Origin: Zygaena filipendulae
Lineage: Eukaryota; Arthropoda; Insecta; Lepidoptera; Zygaenidae
DNA length: 64,000 nt
NCBI GenBank assembly: GCA_907165275.2
Contig: OU015652.1
Coordinates: 5,037,001-5,101,000 of the forward strand
Direction: 5' to 3'
Shown: piece after piece, positions 48,180 to 59,661 of the stretch
How positions within the stretch are numbered: the stretch's first letter is position 1
Layout of the letters: each line of letters opens with the position of its first letter
Made by a program: the position numbers and the translations under genes
Notes under the pieces: generated by a model
The model's database searches: none
Told to the model about the DNA's origin: nothing
Seen by the model: the letters and a program-made list of their open reading frames with translations, nothing else

Positions 48180-48590
48180 ATTTTTTGGGTTCCGTACCTC
48201 AAAAGGAAAAATAAATCCTTATAAGATCACTTTATCCATCTGTCTATCTTTCTGTTTATCTAGACACTTTTTCCTAGGAACGCGTGAAGGTATCAAATTG
48301 AAATTAATACCAAATACCTACTAAGGTCTGTATTCCCTTGAAGCTATGGAAAAATCAAACCACGGGAATTCCAAAGTAAATTAGAGTGAGACCGTGGGAG
48401 ATCGACAAGTGCATCATATTTTGACATTCGCAATGGTAATCAAAACTTATTGACATAATGAATATCAGCAAAGTAAAGGGAAAAATTCGAAAACCGTAAG
48501 TTTCACAGTAGTACATCAAAAAAATTGTCATATCTACAAGTTTAAACGGAACCCTCAGTGAACGAGTTCGACTCACACCAGACCGGTTCT
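48180..48590 (+). mobile_element. Common lepidopteran repeat with GGTTCCGTACCTC start
   Basis: TTTTTGGGTTCCGTACCTCA, GGAACGCGTGAAGGTATCAA and CCCTTGAAGCTATGGAAAAA, ending ACGGAACCCTCAGTGAACGA. It matches from memory a very frequent short element of moths and butterflies. GGGTTCCG and CGGAACCC are its inverted ends. Confidence 0.8.
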
Positions 48591-49112
48591 CAAGGTAGGT
48601 ATAAAATTTAGTGAACTGTTCAGTATCTATGACGTCACAGATCGCGTCGAAGTCGAGAGATGTGACGTAACAGAAACTTGTTCTCTTTGTGGTAAGGAAA
48701 GTATGACGCCACTATATTGTCGGATAGATAACATTTTTTTTTGTTCTCAAGATTATCTCGGGATTGGTAAGTGGAAAATGGATACCGCGTCGACCGCACG
48801 CGCTTGCTTCTTTAGCTTTTACTGGTCAGCCGCCATTTTGTGTACCTTAGCTCTCGCAAGTGTCCCATGAAGGCCATACCTTACCTACGGGTACTACGTT
48901 ACCTATTAGTTTTAACATTGTTTTAACCCATTCACTCATTTTAACTTTAATCAAATGTTTTATATTTAAGAAAAATATACCATAATAATAATAATAATGC
49001 ATGAACATTATCATACAGTGTTACCTGGTCCTAAACTAAGTAGAGATTGTACTATGGGTACGAAACAACTGATACATATACCTAATACTTTTTTTTTTAT
49101 AAATACACTAAC

Positions 49113-49330
49113 GGTCCTGTGCGGATTCACCCTCGATAATTTCAAAGTTTCGGCGGAATCATTCCATACCAACTTTGAAAAGGGGTTCCTTTTCATCCCC
49201 TTAGGGTTTGATTTTCAAAAATCCTTTCTTAACGGATGCCTACGTCATAGAAATAACACATCCTCCATGTTTCTGGTCCCTACGATCAGCGGTATAGGCT
49301 CCGTTATATGTATAGATAATACACACCCAG
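49113..49330 (-). mobile_element. Helitron-like element, second subfamily, reversed
   Basis: CGGATTCACCCTCGATAATT, TTTCATCCCCTTAGGGTTTG and TTAACGGATGCCTACGTCAT. The hairpin is decayed. Confidence 0.72.
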
Positions 49331-49956
49331 ACTCGGTTTAAACACAGATATTCATCCATTAATTAAGGTTCAATAGCCACTGCACCTACGATTCCATTTC
49401 TGTTTACCTCAATGAACATGTCAATGAGTCAAGTATTTAATTTGAAAGAATATATCGATAACAACAAACGATAGAGCTGTTAAATAAAAACCTCGTAGAA
49501 ACAAATAAGGCGAATTATTTAGTAAACAGACTCGGTATTAGTAATATTTTTGTTACAAATTGGGAATAAATGTCTGCTGACGGTCGATTTGAGAAGCTAA
49601 TCCAATCTACGTAGCTAAGCACTTGTCTCGGTTCTAATGAAAGTAAACAACTTTGACTGTGTAATTTATTTAAAGCGAAATCATTGCATTCTGATTTTCT
49701 ATTTGTTTAGCAATTCGTTCTCGTTGAAATTTATGACCCAAATCTCTCATCAGACTTGCTTCCTCTTTTTATTTACGGTTTTTATTTTTGAGAAATACGT
49801 TTTTGCTGTATAAAGTTAAAGCTAAGTATCAACAATTTCTGAAATTTTTGTATTGATACTTGGTATGACCGAAACATTTTTTATTAAATATGAAATGGGA
49901 AAATGTCAGTTATGAAAATATTAACTTGTATGTGAGAGCAAATTGGGGTGACCTAC

Positions 49957-50041
49957 CTTTTTTCCGTCTAATTCATGTGTTCCTTGCGCTAATACTTTGT
50001 CTACGCTAGCAGGGTCGCCGAATGTTATAAATCCAAAGCCC
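49957..50041 (-). CDS. Rbp6: Internal exon of a Musashi-family RNA-binding protein, second half of RRM1
   Basis: Read on the minus strand the exon is 85 nt. Its first G completes an arginine codon begun in the previous exon, and 28 codons follow. The visible protein starts GFGFITF, which with the split Arg gives the RNP1 motif RGFGFITF, and continues through [20 protein letters not shown], the end of the first RRM in Musashi/Rbp6 proteins. The acceptor is TTGTTTCAG|G and the donor AAAAAG|GTAGGT. The exon ends in phase 0 and joins in frame to the exon at 31750-31791. Known for the family: two tandem RRMs bind UAG-type motifs in mRNA and act in translation and splicing control, especially in neural cells. 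The [10 protein letters not shown] stretch favours Rbp6 over Drosophila msi. That choice comes from memory of the family and is less sure than the family call. Confidence 0.93.
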
Positions 50042-50279
50042 CTGAAACAAACAAAAAAAAAACACATTTGAGTAAATATCTAAGTTACATTGTAAATTAA
50101 TAATAATAATCACGCTTCACAACACACAGATCTATCTACTCGATATTACCCTAAACTTTAAGCTTCAGTTGTGAAAACCAAGCAAACGTGGTACATAGTA
50201 GGTAGGTACATATGATTACATATAAACTATGGTATAGATATTTAAACAAGCCCAGACTACAAAGTGGAACCCTACGTTC

Positions 50280-50375
50280 ATCATACAAAGTCCCCGCCAC
50301 CGGGAATCGAACCTGGAACCTCTTGATTAGCGGGTAGGCATGGTGACCTACTGCGCCAATCCGGGCGTCTGTAAG
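50280..50375 (-). mobile_element. tRNA-derived SINE head
   Basis: The minus strand reads GCCCGGATTGGCGCAGTAGG with an A box, then GGTTCCAGGTTCGATTCCCG with a B box. The expected acceptor stem does not pair, so it is not a working tRNA gene. Confidence 0.7.
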
Positions 50376-51589
50376 AGTTTTATTTACCGCCCCTCCCCGA
50401 TACTAAAATAGTTAGAAAGATTTACGGGCATCCTCACGGTGAAGTGCAAAATTAGGAGCGTCTCGAGAAGTGTGCACAGTGGAGTTGCGCAAAGAGGATA
50501 GGATTGGAGTTGGCTCACTGATTGGGCCACAGTTGTACAGAGCAGTGCCACCGGTCCATTCGGTCACTGCTCGAGTCCGTAGTCCGGAACTCCAGACTCA
50601 GTTAATGACGTTAGTATTTATTTTGTAAAATGTAAATCTTTTTTATTTGTGTATACTAGCTCTAAACATACATAGGGACAGACAGACTGACTACGGGAAG
50701 CGACTTTGTTTTATACTATGTAGTATGTAGTGAATTTCAGTAAAAACAAATTACCCACTAGCTGTTTTTTTATGCTACTTAACGGATGTCTAGGGTTAGA
50801 TATATTTCAGTACGAGTCAATCGTTGCACTTCCGGTAAGTACGAGTTTTCTCTAGAACGGCTGGATCCTTTTAGACGTATTTTTTGGGTGAACCGGTCGC
50901 ATAACTTTCTAGACGTTGATAACTTAAAGTAGGTAATTTAAAAGCAATAGAATTTTTAACTGAGAGCAGAAAGATTACTGATTTTGAACTGAGAGTAGGT
51001 GAGTATAGTTAATATTTCAAACAACTAAATTGAATAATAACAGCTATATTTTCCGTAAAGCGGGCGCTGGCCGCTAGCTTGGTGGGCGATAAATAATAAA
51101 AAGCCTTCTCCACTTTAGGACTTGCAAAAATCACAATTTATAGAGCATTTTAATTTCACTTAGCCGATCCATATTTTACGTGTGGCGGCGCGCCCGACCG
51201 TGCTCTGGACTCGAATTAATACTAAATTGAAATTGTAAAAATGGAAATACAATTTTCTCCTTGTACACCCAACCTACGCCCACGCTTCGTTCCGGCGGTG
51301 TTGCCAAAGATGTGTTATAACAACACCATCTCCTTTAATATCTTTGAGTGGGTATGCTCGTTTAAAAAAATTACGTTACCAATTGTGACTTTGCGCTATT
51401 ATTCGTTACCAGAAAAATACAGGCAGACGTTAAAAGTTATCTGCCGCCAAAATAAAAAAAAAATAATAAAAATACGAAAAATGAATCCCTATTTCCCTTG
51501 GTCACGGTATCACGCGGAAGCGGATGGACCAATTTCACTAATTCTTTTTTGTTGTGTTCGTTATTGCTAGGAGAAGAAGAATATGAAAG

Positions 51590-51776
51590 AAATTTGGGGT
51601 TTCTGCGGGAATTCTGAAACTTACGAAGGTGAATCTCCGAAACGGTTGCACTGATTTTGACGAGACTTTCACTGCTAATTGCTGAAAAAGCTGATGTAAT
51701 AAGAAGTAAATTAGGCACTTTGGAGTTCCTGCGGGAATTCTGAACTCGCGCGGGTGACACCGCGGGGCACAGCTAG
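51590..51776 (+). mobile_element. Helitron-like 3' portion with duplicated block
   Basis: TCTGCGGGAATTCTGAAACT, CGAAACGGTTGCACTGATTT, CTGCGGGAATTCTGAACTCG and GGGCACAGCTAG|T. Confidence 0.82.
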
Positions 51777-52079
51777 TATGATTATAAAAAATTACTTTAA
51801 TGTTGCCTTTTAATTTTTATAGATCCACTCATCACAAACAATGTATCCCTGAAGTTTTGAATACGAGTACAAAATAAATAATAGAGCATTTGTTCCATAA
51901 AACTGTTGATCCGTGTACCTACTATAAAACAGTTCCTATAATAATATAATGTGAAATATAACAGTCCTCAATAAAGTACTTTTGGAAATTATTTGCAAAA
52001 CAATCGTATACGTTCCCTTGCGAAACGAATTAAATCATCTCAGGTCTTTATAAGATTCACGGCTTAATACACTCGCAAC

Positions 52080-52480
52080 TCATACTTGTGTACGAAAACA
52101 TGTAGAAGGGCGCTCGTGTATGGAAATTGAAAATAACGAGGGCCTCCGTTCGCACCGCGCATCAAGCTAGACTATGTACAAACCATCCAATCACAATTGG
52201 CCTGCCACAGACCCTTTGATTTCCCCCATCTTATCTGATACCCGCACCAATAGAAGAGGCGCGGAGGCTCTCGTGAGCCTGGAAACGCTACGCGAGCTAC
52301 GAGTGGAGAGGCCCTTTACGGAATGGAGTTACGTCCTACTTATCTTTAAGGAGACGATGCCTTATTTTCTTCGTCTTGCAAGGGTGGAACAACTCAATTC
52401 TCTTCTACAAAATGTGATGATAAGCTTAAAAAAAAATCTGAAATTTAAACTGTGCCGTCAATGTACCATCAACTAGCCCG
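52080..52480. other. Repeat-free block with one open frame
   Basis: No transposon seen. A plus-strand frame of 100 codons (52174-52476) starts MYKPSNHNWPATDPLISPIL and has a GC-rich middle. No domain is recognised and no donor is seen. It could be regulatory DNA or chance. Confidence 0.18.
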
Positions 52481-52689
52481 AATCATGATAAACATATTTC
52501 ACAATTTATCTAATATACCTTTTTCATTAAAATTTCGGGATATACCTACGTAAGACATTAAGACTACAATTTAGCGTTCCACACAAAAAATATTTGTGAT
52601 TCCAAATTAGCTGGGGTGGTGGAAAATATGAGTAAATTAACTCTTTCTGTTATAATTTACCTTGTATTTAGCGATACAGTGGTGGTAGT

Positions 52690-53440
52690 TTAGCGGAAGC
52701 TGTGTTGTGGTTTCCTGCCCCTCTTCGGTTATGCACAATGGAGCTTAAACGGCTCAGCCGGCAGCAAGCGTAACCGCGCCCATTTAATTTATGGATGACG
52801 AGATTTTGATAGTGCGACCTCAGTGTTGTTGGCCTCTAACGACTAAACAAAATACTTGCTGACCATAAACCAACAACTGACTATGAAAAACAATTCGGTT
52901 AAAAGGAAAAAAAGCATAAAATACTAGTTATAGGCAACATTAATTGCATCCTTGACGTACAATAGCATTGTTTGGTATCAGCCAATTATATTACATTGTA
53001 CAGCGTTAGGCCGGTACTATCGGCAACGTGCCCGATAATCCACTCGGCTATTGTGTGTTTGGACAAAACTCCAAGAAAATAAATATAGGACGAGGTCGAG
53101 GTAAAACCCTAAACCGCAACGTCAGGAACAAATAGCGGTAACTCCCGTATTCATGGCTCATGGCTGCAGCCTCGGGTGGAAACCGATAGCAATTACCGAC
53201 GGAATTAATATCACGCCCCAAATGTTGCTCGCATTTATACGTATCGAGTGCAATATTGTCTCCTTTATTAGTTGCCGGGACAAATGCCGCCGCCGTCGTA
53301 ACTCCACCCTTATTTCAGTAGTCGATTGCCGTCTTTCGTATTTAATCTTGACATTAATTAATACTTCTGGTGCCGAGGAATGACGGTGCCACATTGGTCG
53401 TATCGGCAGTAACACTGGCTGAATTGTAGCAGAGTAAAAA
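52690..53440. other. Repeat-free block, candidate regulatory DNA
   Basis: It holds GGCTCAGCCGGCAGCAAGCG, GGCATGTT-free unique text, AATGCCGCCGCCGTCGTAAC and several ATTAATTA-like words. Two frames overlap on opposite strands at 53153-53415, so neither is convincing. Confidence 0.18.
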
Positions 53441-53739
53441 CAGTGACCTACTGACAGATGATTTGGCTTTCAGTAGTTTCTTTTTTTTCAGAATCCAAAC
53501 TATTATTTTTTTTTACGTATATATAAATTACATAATGAGAAAACTTCAGTGTGTAAAAAAATTAAGGGATAATATTCGGTATTAAAAAAAAACTGTAATG
53601 GCGAGTAGCAAAATGAAGTAGGTAAAACCTGATCGATTTTTTTATCATTTTAGTACATAAAATATTTAGGAACCGGAAATAGGTTCTATTTTTTCATAAT
53701 TATCTATTACATAATCCGGAGCTAAATTGAGTATTCCAA

Positions 53740-53950
53740 TAATTAATCTTAATGGAGCGTACAACCGAATGGTTCAAAACAATCAGCCCAGCCGCAAAAT
53801 ACGTGCATTAAATGAAGTGAATCGCCGCCTCCGGGGATCCCTGATAAATTAAATTGATTAGAATCCCGTTCGATGCCGGCCGTCGCGTATAGCTAGCTCC
53901 GCATAAAAGTAGAGACGAAGTGTAAAAGTACAAGGCTAAAATGGGGGTAT
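53740..53950. other. Repeat-free block, candidate regulatory DNA
   Basis: TAATCTTAATGGAGCG, ATTAAATTGATTAGAATCCC and TCGCCGCCTCCGGGGATCCC stand out from the AT-rich surroundings. No repeat signature. Confidence 0.2.
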
Positions 53951-54330
53951 ACAAGATTTCCTAATACGATACTCATAGATTTTTGAAATGAAACTCTCTG
54001 AGCACTGCAGGAAAAAATTATTAAGTTACGGGCTTTGTTACACATTTTCGGGTGTCCAAGCAAAAAGTACCTGTTATTGAGTTAAGACTAGATTCGGTAT
54101 CTAGAATAATCAATTTATAGATAGTATGAATTGAAAAGATATTAAAAAACTAGCCCATTATTTTTTTACAGACATTTGAAGTTGAAATTCTGAAAAAGCT
54201 TCATTTGAGAAAAAGCATTTTAAACTAACACTAACACTGTAAGCCCATCTTGTTTTGAATAAATAAATAAAAGTTTGAGTGAATAAAAAAAACACTTCTA
54301 CTTGATTTTTACATAGAATTTTATATATTA

Positions 54331-54611
54331 CTAGCTGTCCCCCGCGATTTCATCCGCAGTAATTTCGGAGTTCTCGCGGAGGTTGCGGGAAAAAAGTAGG
54401 TAGGTACTTTACGTCCCCTTACAGTAGTTTACGGTGATTAGCTGTTCCCCGCATTAATTCCGGAGTTCCCGCGGGAATTCCGGGATGAAAAATAGATAGT
54501 AGCCGGTTCTCAGACCTACTGAATATGCATATAAAATTTCATGACAATCGGTCAAGCCGTTTCGGAGGAGTATGGGAACGAACATTGTGACACGAGAATT
54601 TTATATATTAG
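54331..54611 (-). mobile_element. Helitron-like element bounded by a repeated 16-mer
   Basis: It starts CTAGCTGTCCCCCGCGATTT and has a second terminal-like block at 54440 (AGCTGTTCCCCGCATTAATT). It ends ACATTGTGACACGAG followed by AATTTTATATATTAGA. AGAATTTTATATATTA occurs just outside the 3' end (54315-54330) and again at the 5' end (54595-54610). Confidence 0.82.
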
Positions 54612-54854
54612 ATTGTAGATTAAAATATATGAAATTGTAGAAAATTGAGCATTTATAATAAATAATTAAAATCGCGGACGCAATTTTTCCACCCACTTTA
54701 TACAAAACTTCTTTATCTCGGTAAACTAAATGCCGAGAACTGGTATCTTTTTGCTTGGACGCCCACATTTAGTGTTTTCCATTAAAAAAATTCATTAGAT
54801 TGTTAACAGGTGGCGCTGTAACACAATAATAATTATATTTTTTAAAAGGTTGAG

Positions 54855-55076
54855 CCTAACTTCTCAAACTCTACACCTTACGCTCATGTGAATGGAGCGA
54901 AATGACCAAGCCACATATACTGACTAAGGTGTGGAGTTTGAGAAGTTAGGCCTTGTAGAGTTAGGATGTGTAGAGTTATAAGCTTGGCTCTATATGAGAT
55001 CTGATAACTTTTTGACAGTGCCCGTCATATGGACGGGTCTTGGCATCATTTTACATGAATATGTTTTTGGTGGGAT
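54855..55076. mobile_element. Fold-back element, shorter copy of the family at 26908
   Basis: GCCTAACTTCTCAAACTCTA mirrors TGTGGAGTTTGAGAAGTTAG; TAAGCTTGGCTCTATATGAG and TGTTTTTGGTGGGATTT match the right side of 26908-27326. The outer left arm is missing. Confidence 0.82.
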
Positions 55077-55139
55077 TTGTATTTAACCTTTTATATGACA
55101 TGTTTCTGATGAAAAATAGTTTCACTCCGTCACGTGTAC

Positions 55140-55790
55140 TGGCTGCAAGTACTCTTTTATTAAGCAGGAGGCATCACGTGTGTCCGTAAACTTTCATGAA
55201 TAGATACATATATAGATGCATGCCATATTGCAAATCGCTTAGTATCACACAATACACGCTATCCGAGTAGCGCACGCTCGGTGAGCTGGCGAAGCGCTTC
55301 ACAAAAGTCACTTCCGTGTGAATCGAGCTTAACCGACGATAAAGATTAAGCTGGAATTTAGACGGCCTAATCTCATCATTGCGTCGCTTCACTGCACTTT
55401 GTGACGTAAATAAAAGACAAAAGCCTCGGTGTAATTTTGTATAATGAAGTCTACGGCTATCCATCGGGGTTCACCGAGATAGGAGGGGAGGGTGGGGGGG
55501 TAGTTCAAACGTCGCACACCGCCGCTATATGTCGGTGCGACTGGAGGCTTATCGGCTGCAGCACACGCCCTGTTTATTTATTATCAACCCACTACCCTAG
55601 TGTAGTGCTTGTGACTTGTGCTTGTGTTGACTACAAGTTGGGCTGCGCAGTTTAGGCAATATGATACTGTCGTCGACGAGCTTGTATTCTGTGTAGCTGC
55701 TACCAGACGGAGTTTGATAAATGTCACCCCAGACGCATCGTCTTCACAGACGTTTGACGGCCTCAACGACACACCGCTGCATTAACATGG
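55140..55790. other. Repeat-free, GC-richer block
   Basis: It contains GAGGGGAGGGTGGGGGGGTA near 55482 and TCACCCCAGACGCATCG near 55727. Several short frames are open on both strands without splice signals. A regulatory element is possible. Confidence 0.2.
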
Positions 55791-55987
55791 GGGTATTCTG
55801 GTATGCAAGTGTAATCAATTCTATTATTGTTTCTCAATTCTATTATTATTATTTTTAATCAATTCTATTATTGTTTCTTATTGTTGCTCAGTCAATTCTA
55901 TTATTGTTTCTAATCACATCTAAGAATTGATCAATTCAATGATTGAAATGGTTGCATTTCATGAAGTGGTCGGCCACATTATGAACA

Positions 55988-56212
55988 GGGCCCTTATTCA
56001 CTATGACCAGCGACATTCCTTGCCCATAACGCGCGTCCCAAAAACGCATTTCCAAACGATCTAGATGCCAAAATATTAGAAATTATTATTCTTTATGCCA
56101 TAAGAAACGTTGTAAATATATTTTTTTGCAGTAAAACTGGTTTGCTTACGAGGGAAAGACAGTTTTTGCGGCGTCTTATCTTAGCGCGGCGTGTTATAGT
56201 CATAGTGAATAG
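55988..56212. mobile_element. MITE, second copy of the GGGCCCTTATTC family
   Basis: GGGCCCTTATTCACTATGAC start and TTATAGTCATAGTGAATAG end, aligning throughout with 8517-8748. Confidence 0.8.
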
Positions 56213-56495
56213 TTACAAGTACTCTTTGCTTTATAGGCATAAAGAGAAAACTTTACGTGAATTATTAAAGGAACTTAAGAACTTCACGATTTTAGATGAC
56301 TTTTGCTCAAAATGTAGGCATACGCAGGTTCGTGTATTTTTACAGTAAAATACAATAACGTGTAGAATCAAATACAATAAAATCCATTCAATGCCAAATT
56401 CGCAGTTTCGGATCGGCGAACGATGGTAAATATTCGAGTTGTAAGATGATACGTCATAGTGTTGTTAAGTTTACCAGTTGGTGTTCCTCATTAAA

Positions 56496-56689
56496 TCCCA
56501 ACTATTATTATAAATGTGAATGTGAGTTTATTTTTTTGTTTGTTACGCTTTCACGCTTTAACGGCTCAACCGGTCATCGTAAAATTGCATAGGTAATGGT
56601 TGTCAGAGCTGCGAAAGAACATAGCGTACTTTTTATCCCGGAATAGTCGCGTGAACTCCGAAATTAACGTAACTTGGGGAAAAGCTGTT
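56496..56689 (+). mobile_element. Helitron-like element, damaged hairpin
   Basis: TCCCAACTATTATTATAAAT start, CACGCTTTAACGGCTCAACC, TACTTTTTATCCCGGAATAG; the 3' end reads AAAAGCTGTT. Confidence 0.78.
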
Positions 56690-57511
56690 AAATATATGAG
56701 TTGTAAGCAAGTCCAATAATTCATTGTATATTATTTGTTTACAGCCTCCAATATTGGATACTGTTAGTGGTGTGTGGGCAAGGATACCGCGATAGAGGCC
56801 AATGTTTACTTAGTTAATAATTACATTAACTATACCAACGTTGATATACCGGAACATCGATTGCGTATCTCGTGTGTTAGCCAAACGTGTTCATACATAT
56901 TTGATGTTTTAGAAACGAAATGACCTGAAAATAATAATAATCATATAGGGTGTGGAGCTAATGAAGGACATTATTGAAGGAGGATATTGAATATTCAATT
57001 CAAGTATACCAAATATCTAATAAAACACCGAATGTATATTTTTGATCCAATTAAATCAATTCACTATAACTAAGCGCCCAAGAAGAGTATTTAAACGATC
57101 CTTTTCCGAACGAACAATTCCATTTGTATTGCCGCCGATGCGCTGACAAATCACATGTAAAGGTTATTCACCCGCGTAAATTCGCGAGTTTTAATAACAT
57201 TTTCTTTGTAATTTATTTGTTTTCTTTTTCTATTGCATGATGCATGAATTATCAAAAACATAATAGGTATATGTGATATACTTACATAAATACCTATACG
57301 TACCTCATATAAAATTACATGTCGAAAAAAAAATAATGTCAAAAGTTTGCGTCGCACACTTTATTAATTACTTATTAATTTCATTACACTCACATCACGT
57401 GGATTCTGCTAAAGTAGCGTAATTCGCATGGCGCGTTTTATGTGTGAAAACAAAACTTAATTTTAAATTGCCGCCCGCCTAAATTACCAATTAACCGTAT
57501 ATATAAGTATA

Positions 57512-57742
57512 TCCTACTAATATTATAAACGCGAAAGTTTGTAAGTATGTATGGATGGATAGATGGATGGATGGATGGATGTTTGTTACTCTTTCACGCA
57601 AAAACTACTGGATGGATTTAAATGAAACTTTACAATAATATAGCTTATACCTACGTCAGATTAACACGTAGGGTATTTTTTATCCCGGAATTCCCGCAGG
57701 AACTCTAAAATTAACGCGGGTGAAACCGCAGGGCACAACTAG
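57512..57742 (+). mobile_element. Helitron-like element with GGAT expansion
   Basis: TCCTACTAATATTATAAACG start, GGAT units at 57552-57580, GCGGGTGAAACCGCAGGGCA and CAACTAG|T end. Confidence 0.9.
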
Positions 57743-57810
57743 TAATATATATATAGGTAAAAGTTTAATTATTTTTTTTATATTACCTCCCATGTGTTGT
57801 GTAAAATATA

Positions 57811-57930
57811 TCCTCATATTATAAATGCGAAAGTGTACTTGTTTGCTAGTCTTTCATCCATGTCACAGAGCAGAGCAATAGATTGATGTGATTTTCTGTT
57901 AGGAATTGTGTGTAGTTCGTAAGGAGGTAG
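57811..57930 (+). mobile_element. Helitron-like 5' fragment
   Basis: TCCTCATATTATAAATGCGA then AATTGTGTGTAGTTCGTAAG and GAGGTAGTGGAAGCACG, another subfamily's body. No 3' end before the (TTTA)n run at 57956. Confidence 0.6.
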
Positions 57931-58056
57931 TGGAAGCACGAAAAATTGGACTTTTTTTTATTTATTTATTTATTTATTTAGACATAATTTTGATTGGACG
58001 AAATTACGTGACCTCGTGATATGAGCGCAACTTGGTTAAGGAGACAGAAATCAATA

Positions 58057-58360
58057 TCTATACATATATATAAAAGAAAGTCGTGTTAGTTACACTATTT
58101 ATAACTCAAGAACGGCTGAACCCATTTGACTGAAAATTGGTGGGGAGGTAGCTTAGAATCAGGAAACGGACATAGGATACTTTTTATCCTGGAATTCCCG
58201 CAGGAACTCCAAAATTAACGTCGGTGAAATCTCATGAAATTTTGCATACTTAGGTACACATTGTCAGGGTACAGAGAAGGACATAGGGTAGGTACTTTTC
58301 ATTCTGGAATTCCTGCGGGATCTCGGAAATTTCCGCGGGTGAAACTGCGGGGAACAGCTA
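58057..58360 (+). mobile_element. Helitron-like element with duplicated 3' block
   Basis: TCTATACATATATATAAAAG start; GGAATTCCCGCAGGAACTCC and again GGAATTCCTGCGGGATCTCG; the end is GGGAACAGCTAC, one base off CTAG. Confidence 0.82.
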
Positions 58361-59507
58361 CTTTATGATAATATTCTGATATCTACAACTATAGTAACAT
58401 ATTCATAGTAGTAACCACGAACAACAGCTAGTGACAAATTAGATATTTTTGATAATCGAAATATGGTTGAATAAAAGCAATATTTCATTTTTGTTGCATT
58501 CGATTGCGGCTTGATAAAGATTCATCTTTATTTCAAAGTGAAATATCGAATCTATGTTCTTTTAGAGCTTCAAGCTCCTTTCAAACTTTTTTTTCCCATA
58601 AAATAAACAGTTGCTTTAGATGAATTTTTATTATACCTTATTAATATTTACGCAGTAATATAATGTTGCAGTTATTTATACAATTATGGAACTTTTATTG
58701 TAAGATATAATTTACGTAACCTTGTAATTGCTAAGAATAGAATGGAGTTAAATTCACATGAAACAAATTCTTTATTTTACGAATAAAAATCGAGTGAGGT
58801 TCTGAAGATCTGCTAGGAATTTAAAATAGAAATATTAAATAAATTTGTAGCAAACAATGCTTCATAGTTCGTTTATTTGAGTTCAGAAATCTATTTGTGA
58901 TTCATAAATTTGATTGTGGAATAACAACTCATTTACCAACTACCAGTACACAGTTGCGAATGCACTAAATGCCGTCTGAAACGTGGCTACTGTAGTGAAG
59001 TCAGGTAATACCTTTGAACATTATCTAGACACGCAGCAGCGTGTCCAGCCAAGTTCAAAGAAAAAGGAACTGGATGCGCAGCAACCGTTATGTAATTTCA
59101 CACGAACCATTTCGAGCTACTTTTGACCCCTTCACAACTCGAAACCTATTTCACCTATGTGGGCATACATAAAATTTGGCACATTTATTAAAGCCTCTTA
59201 CCTTTTCTAGAATAAAAAACTTCATAAATGTAGTTAATGCGATTTTTGATATATCTATTAATGTTTAAAAAACGCCATTTGTGTAACTAATTGCAGACTA
59301 ACTTATAGATCGAAAACCTAATCCACTTCCAGATTACCTAGAAACTTGACATTTGGCATCAAGTAGGCGTATAAAAAGGGAAAATTGATAAGTATCAACA
59401 AAGTAATAGCAAAGTTAAGTGTGAAAGTAAGTGAAAAAATATTTCAGGTTAAATTATGTCATTTTTTAATGATGAATAATAATAATTTCTTTACAAAAAG
59501 TAATGAT

Positions 59508-59661
59508 ATCCTATCAAAAACATATACTATGTGAAAGTGAAAGTCAAGTTCATTTTTAAGAATATGCTTTCAGGTATGTAACCAAGCATAATATTCCACC
59601 AAGCATATTATTCTTAATACTGAACTTGGCTCCACTTTCAGATTTATGTTTTTGATAGGAT
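59508..59661. mobile_element. Fold-back element, 154 bp
   Basis: ATCCTATCAAAAACATATAC and AGTGAAAGTCAAGTTCA mirror TGAACTTGGCTCCACTTTC and ATGTTTTTGATAGGAT; the inner AAGAATATGCTT pairs with AAGCATATTATTCTT. Confidence 0.75.

Larger units (their letters stand above)
31792..49956 (-). other. Complete 18,165-bp intron of the Musashi/Rbp6-like gene
   Basis: It runs from donor GTAGGT at 49956 down to acceptor TTGTTTCAG at 31792. No coding exon of the host gene was recognised inside. It holds about a dozen Helitron-like elements, a TA-flanked fold-back MITE, a 157-bp tandem array, a 38-bp-arm hairpin and several repeat-free blocks. I saw nothing nameable in 31800-32200, 33225-34447, 34901-35690, 36560-37247, 37292-38251, 38326-39154, 40151-41800, 42340-42724, 42808-43329, 44079-45170, 46370-46839, 48591-49112 and 49331-49956. 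Confidence 0.85.

Noticed and set aside
48997..49341. 114-codon plus-strand frame
   Set aside because: It runs through a reversed Helitron-like element.
50280..50375. Minus-strand tRNA gene
   Set aside because: A and B boxes are present but the acceptor stem does not pair, and the layout matches tRNA-derived SINEs.
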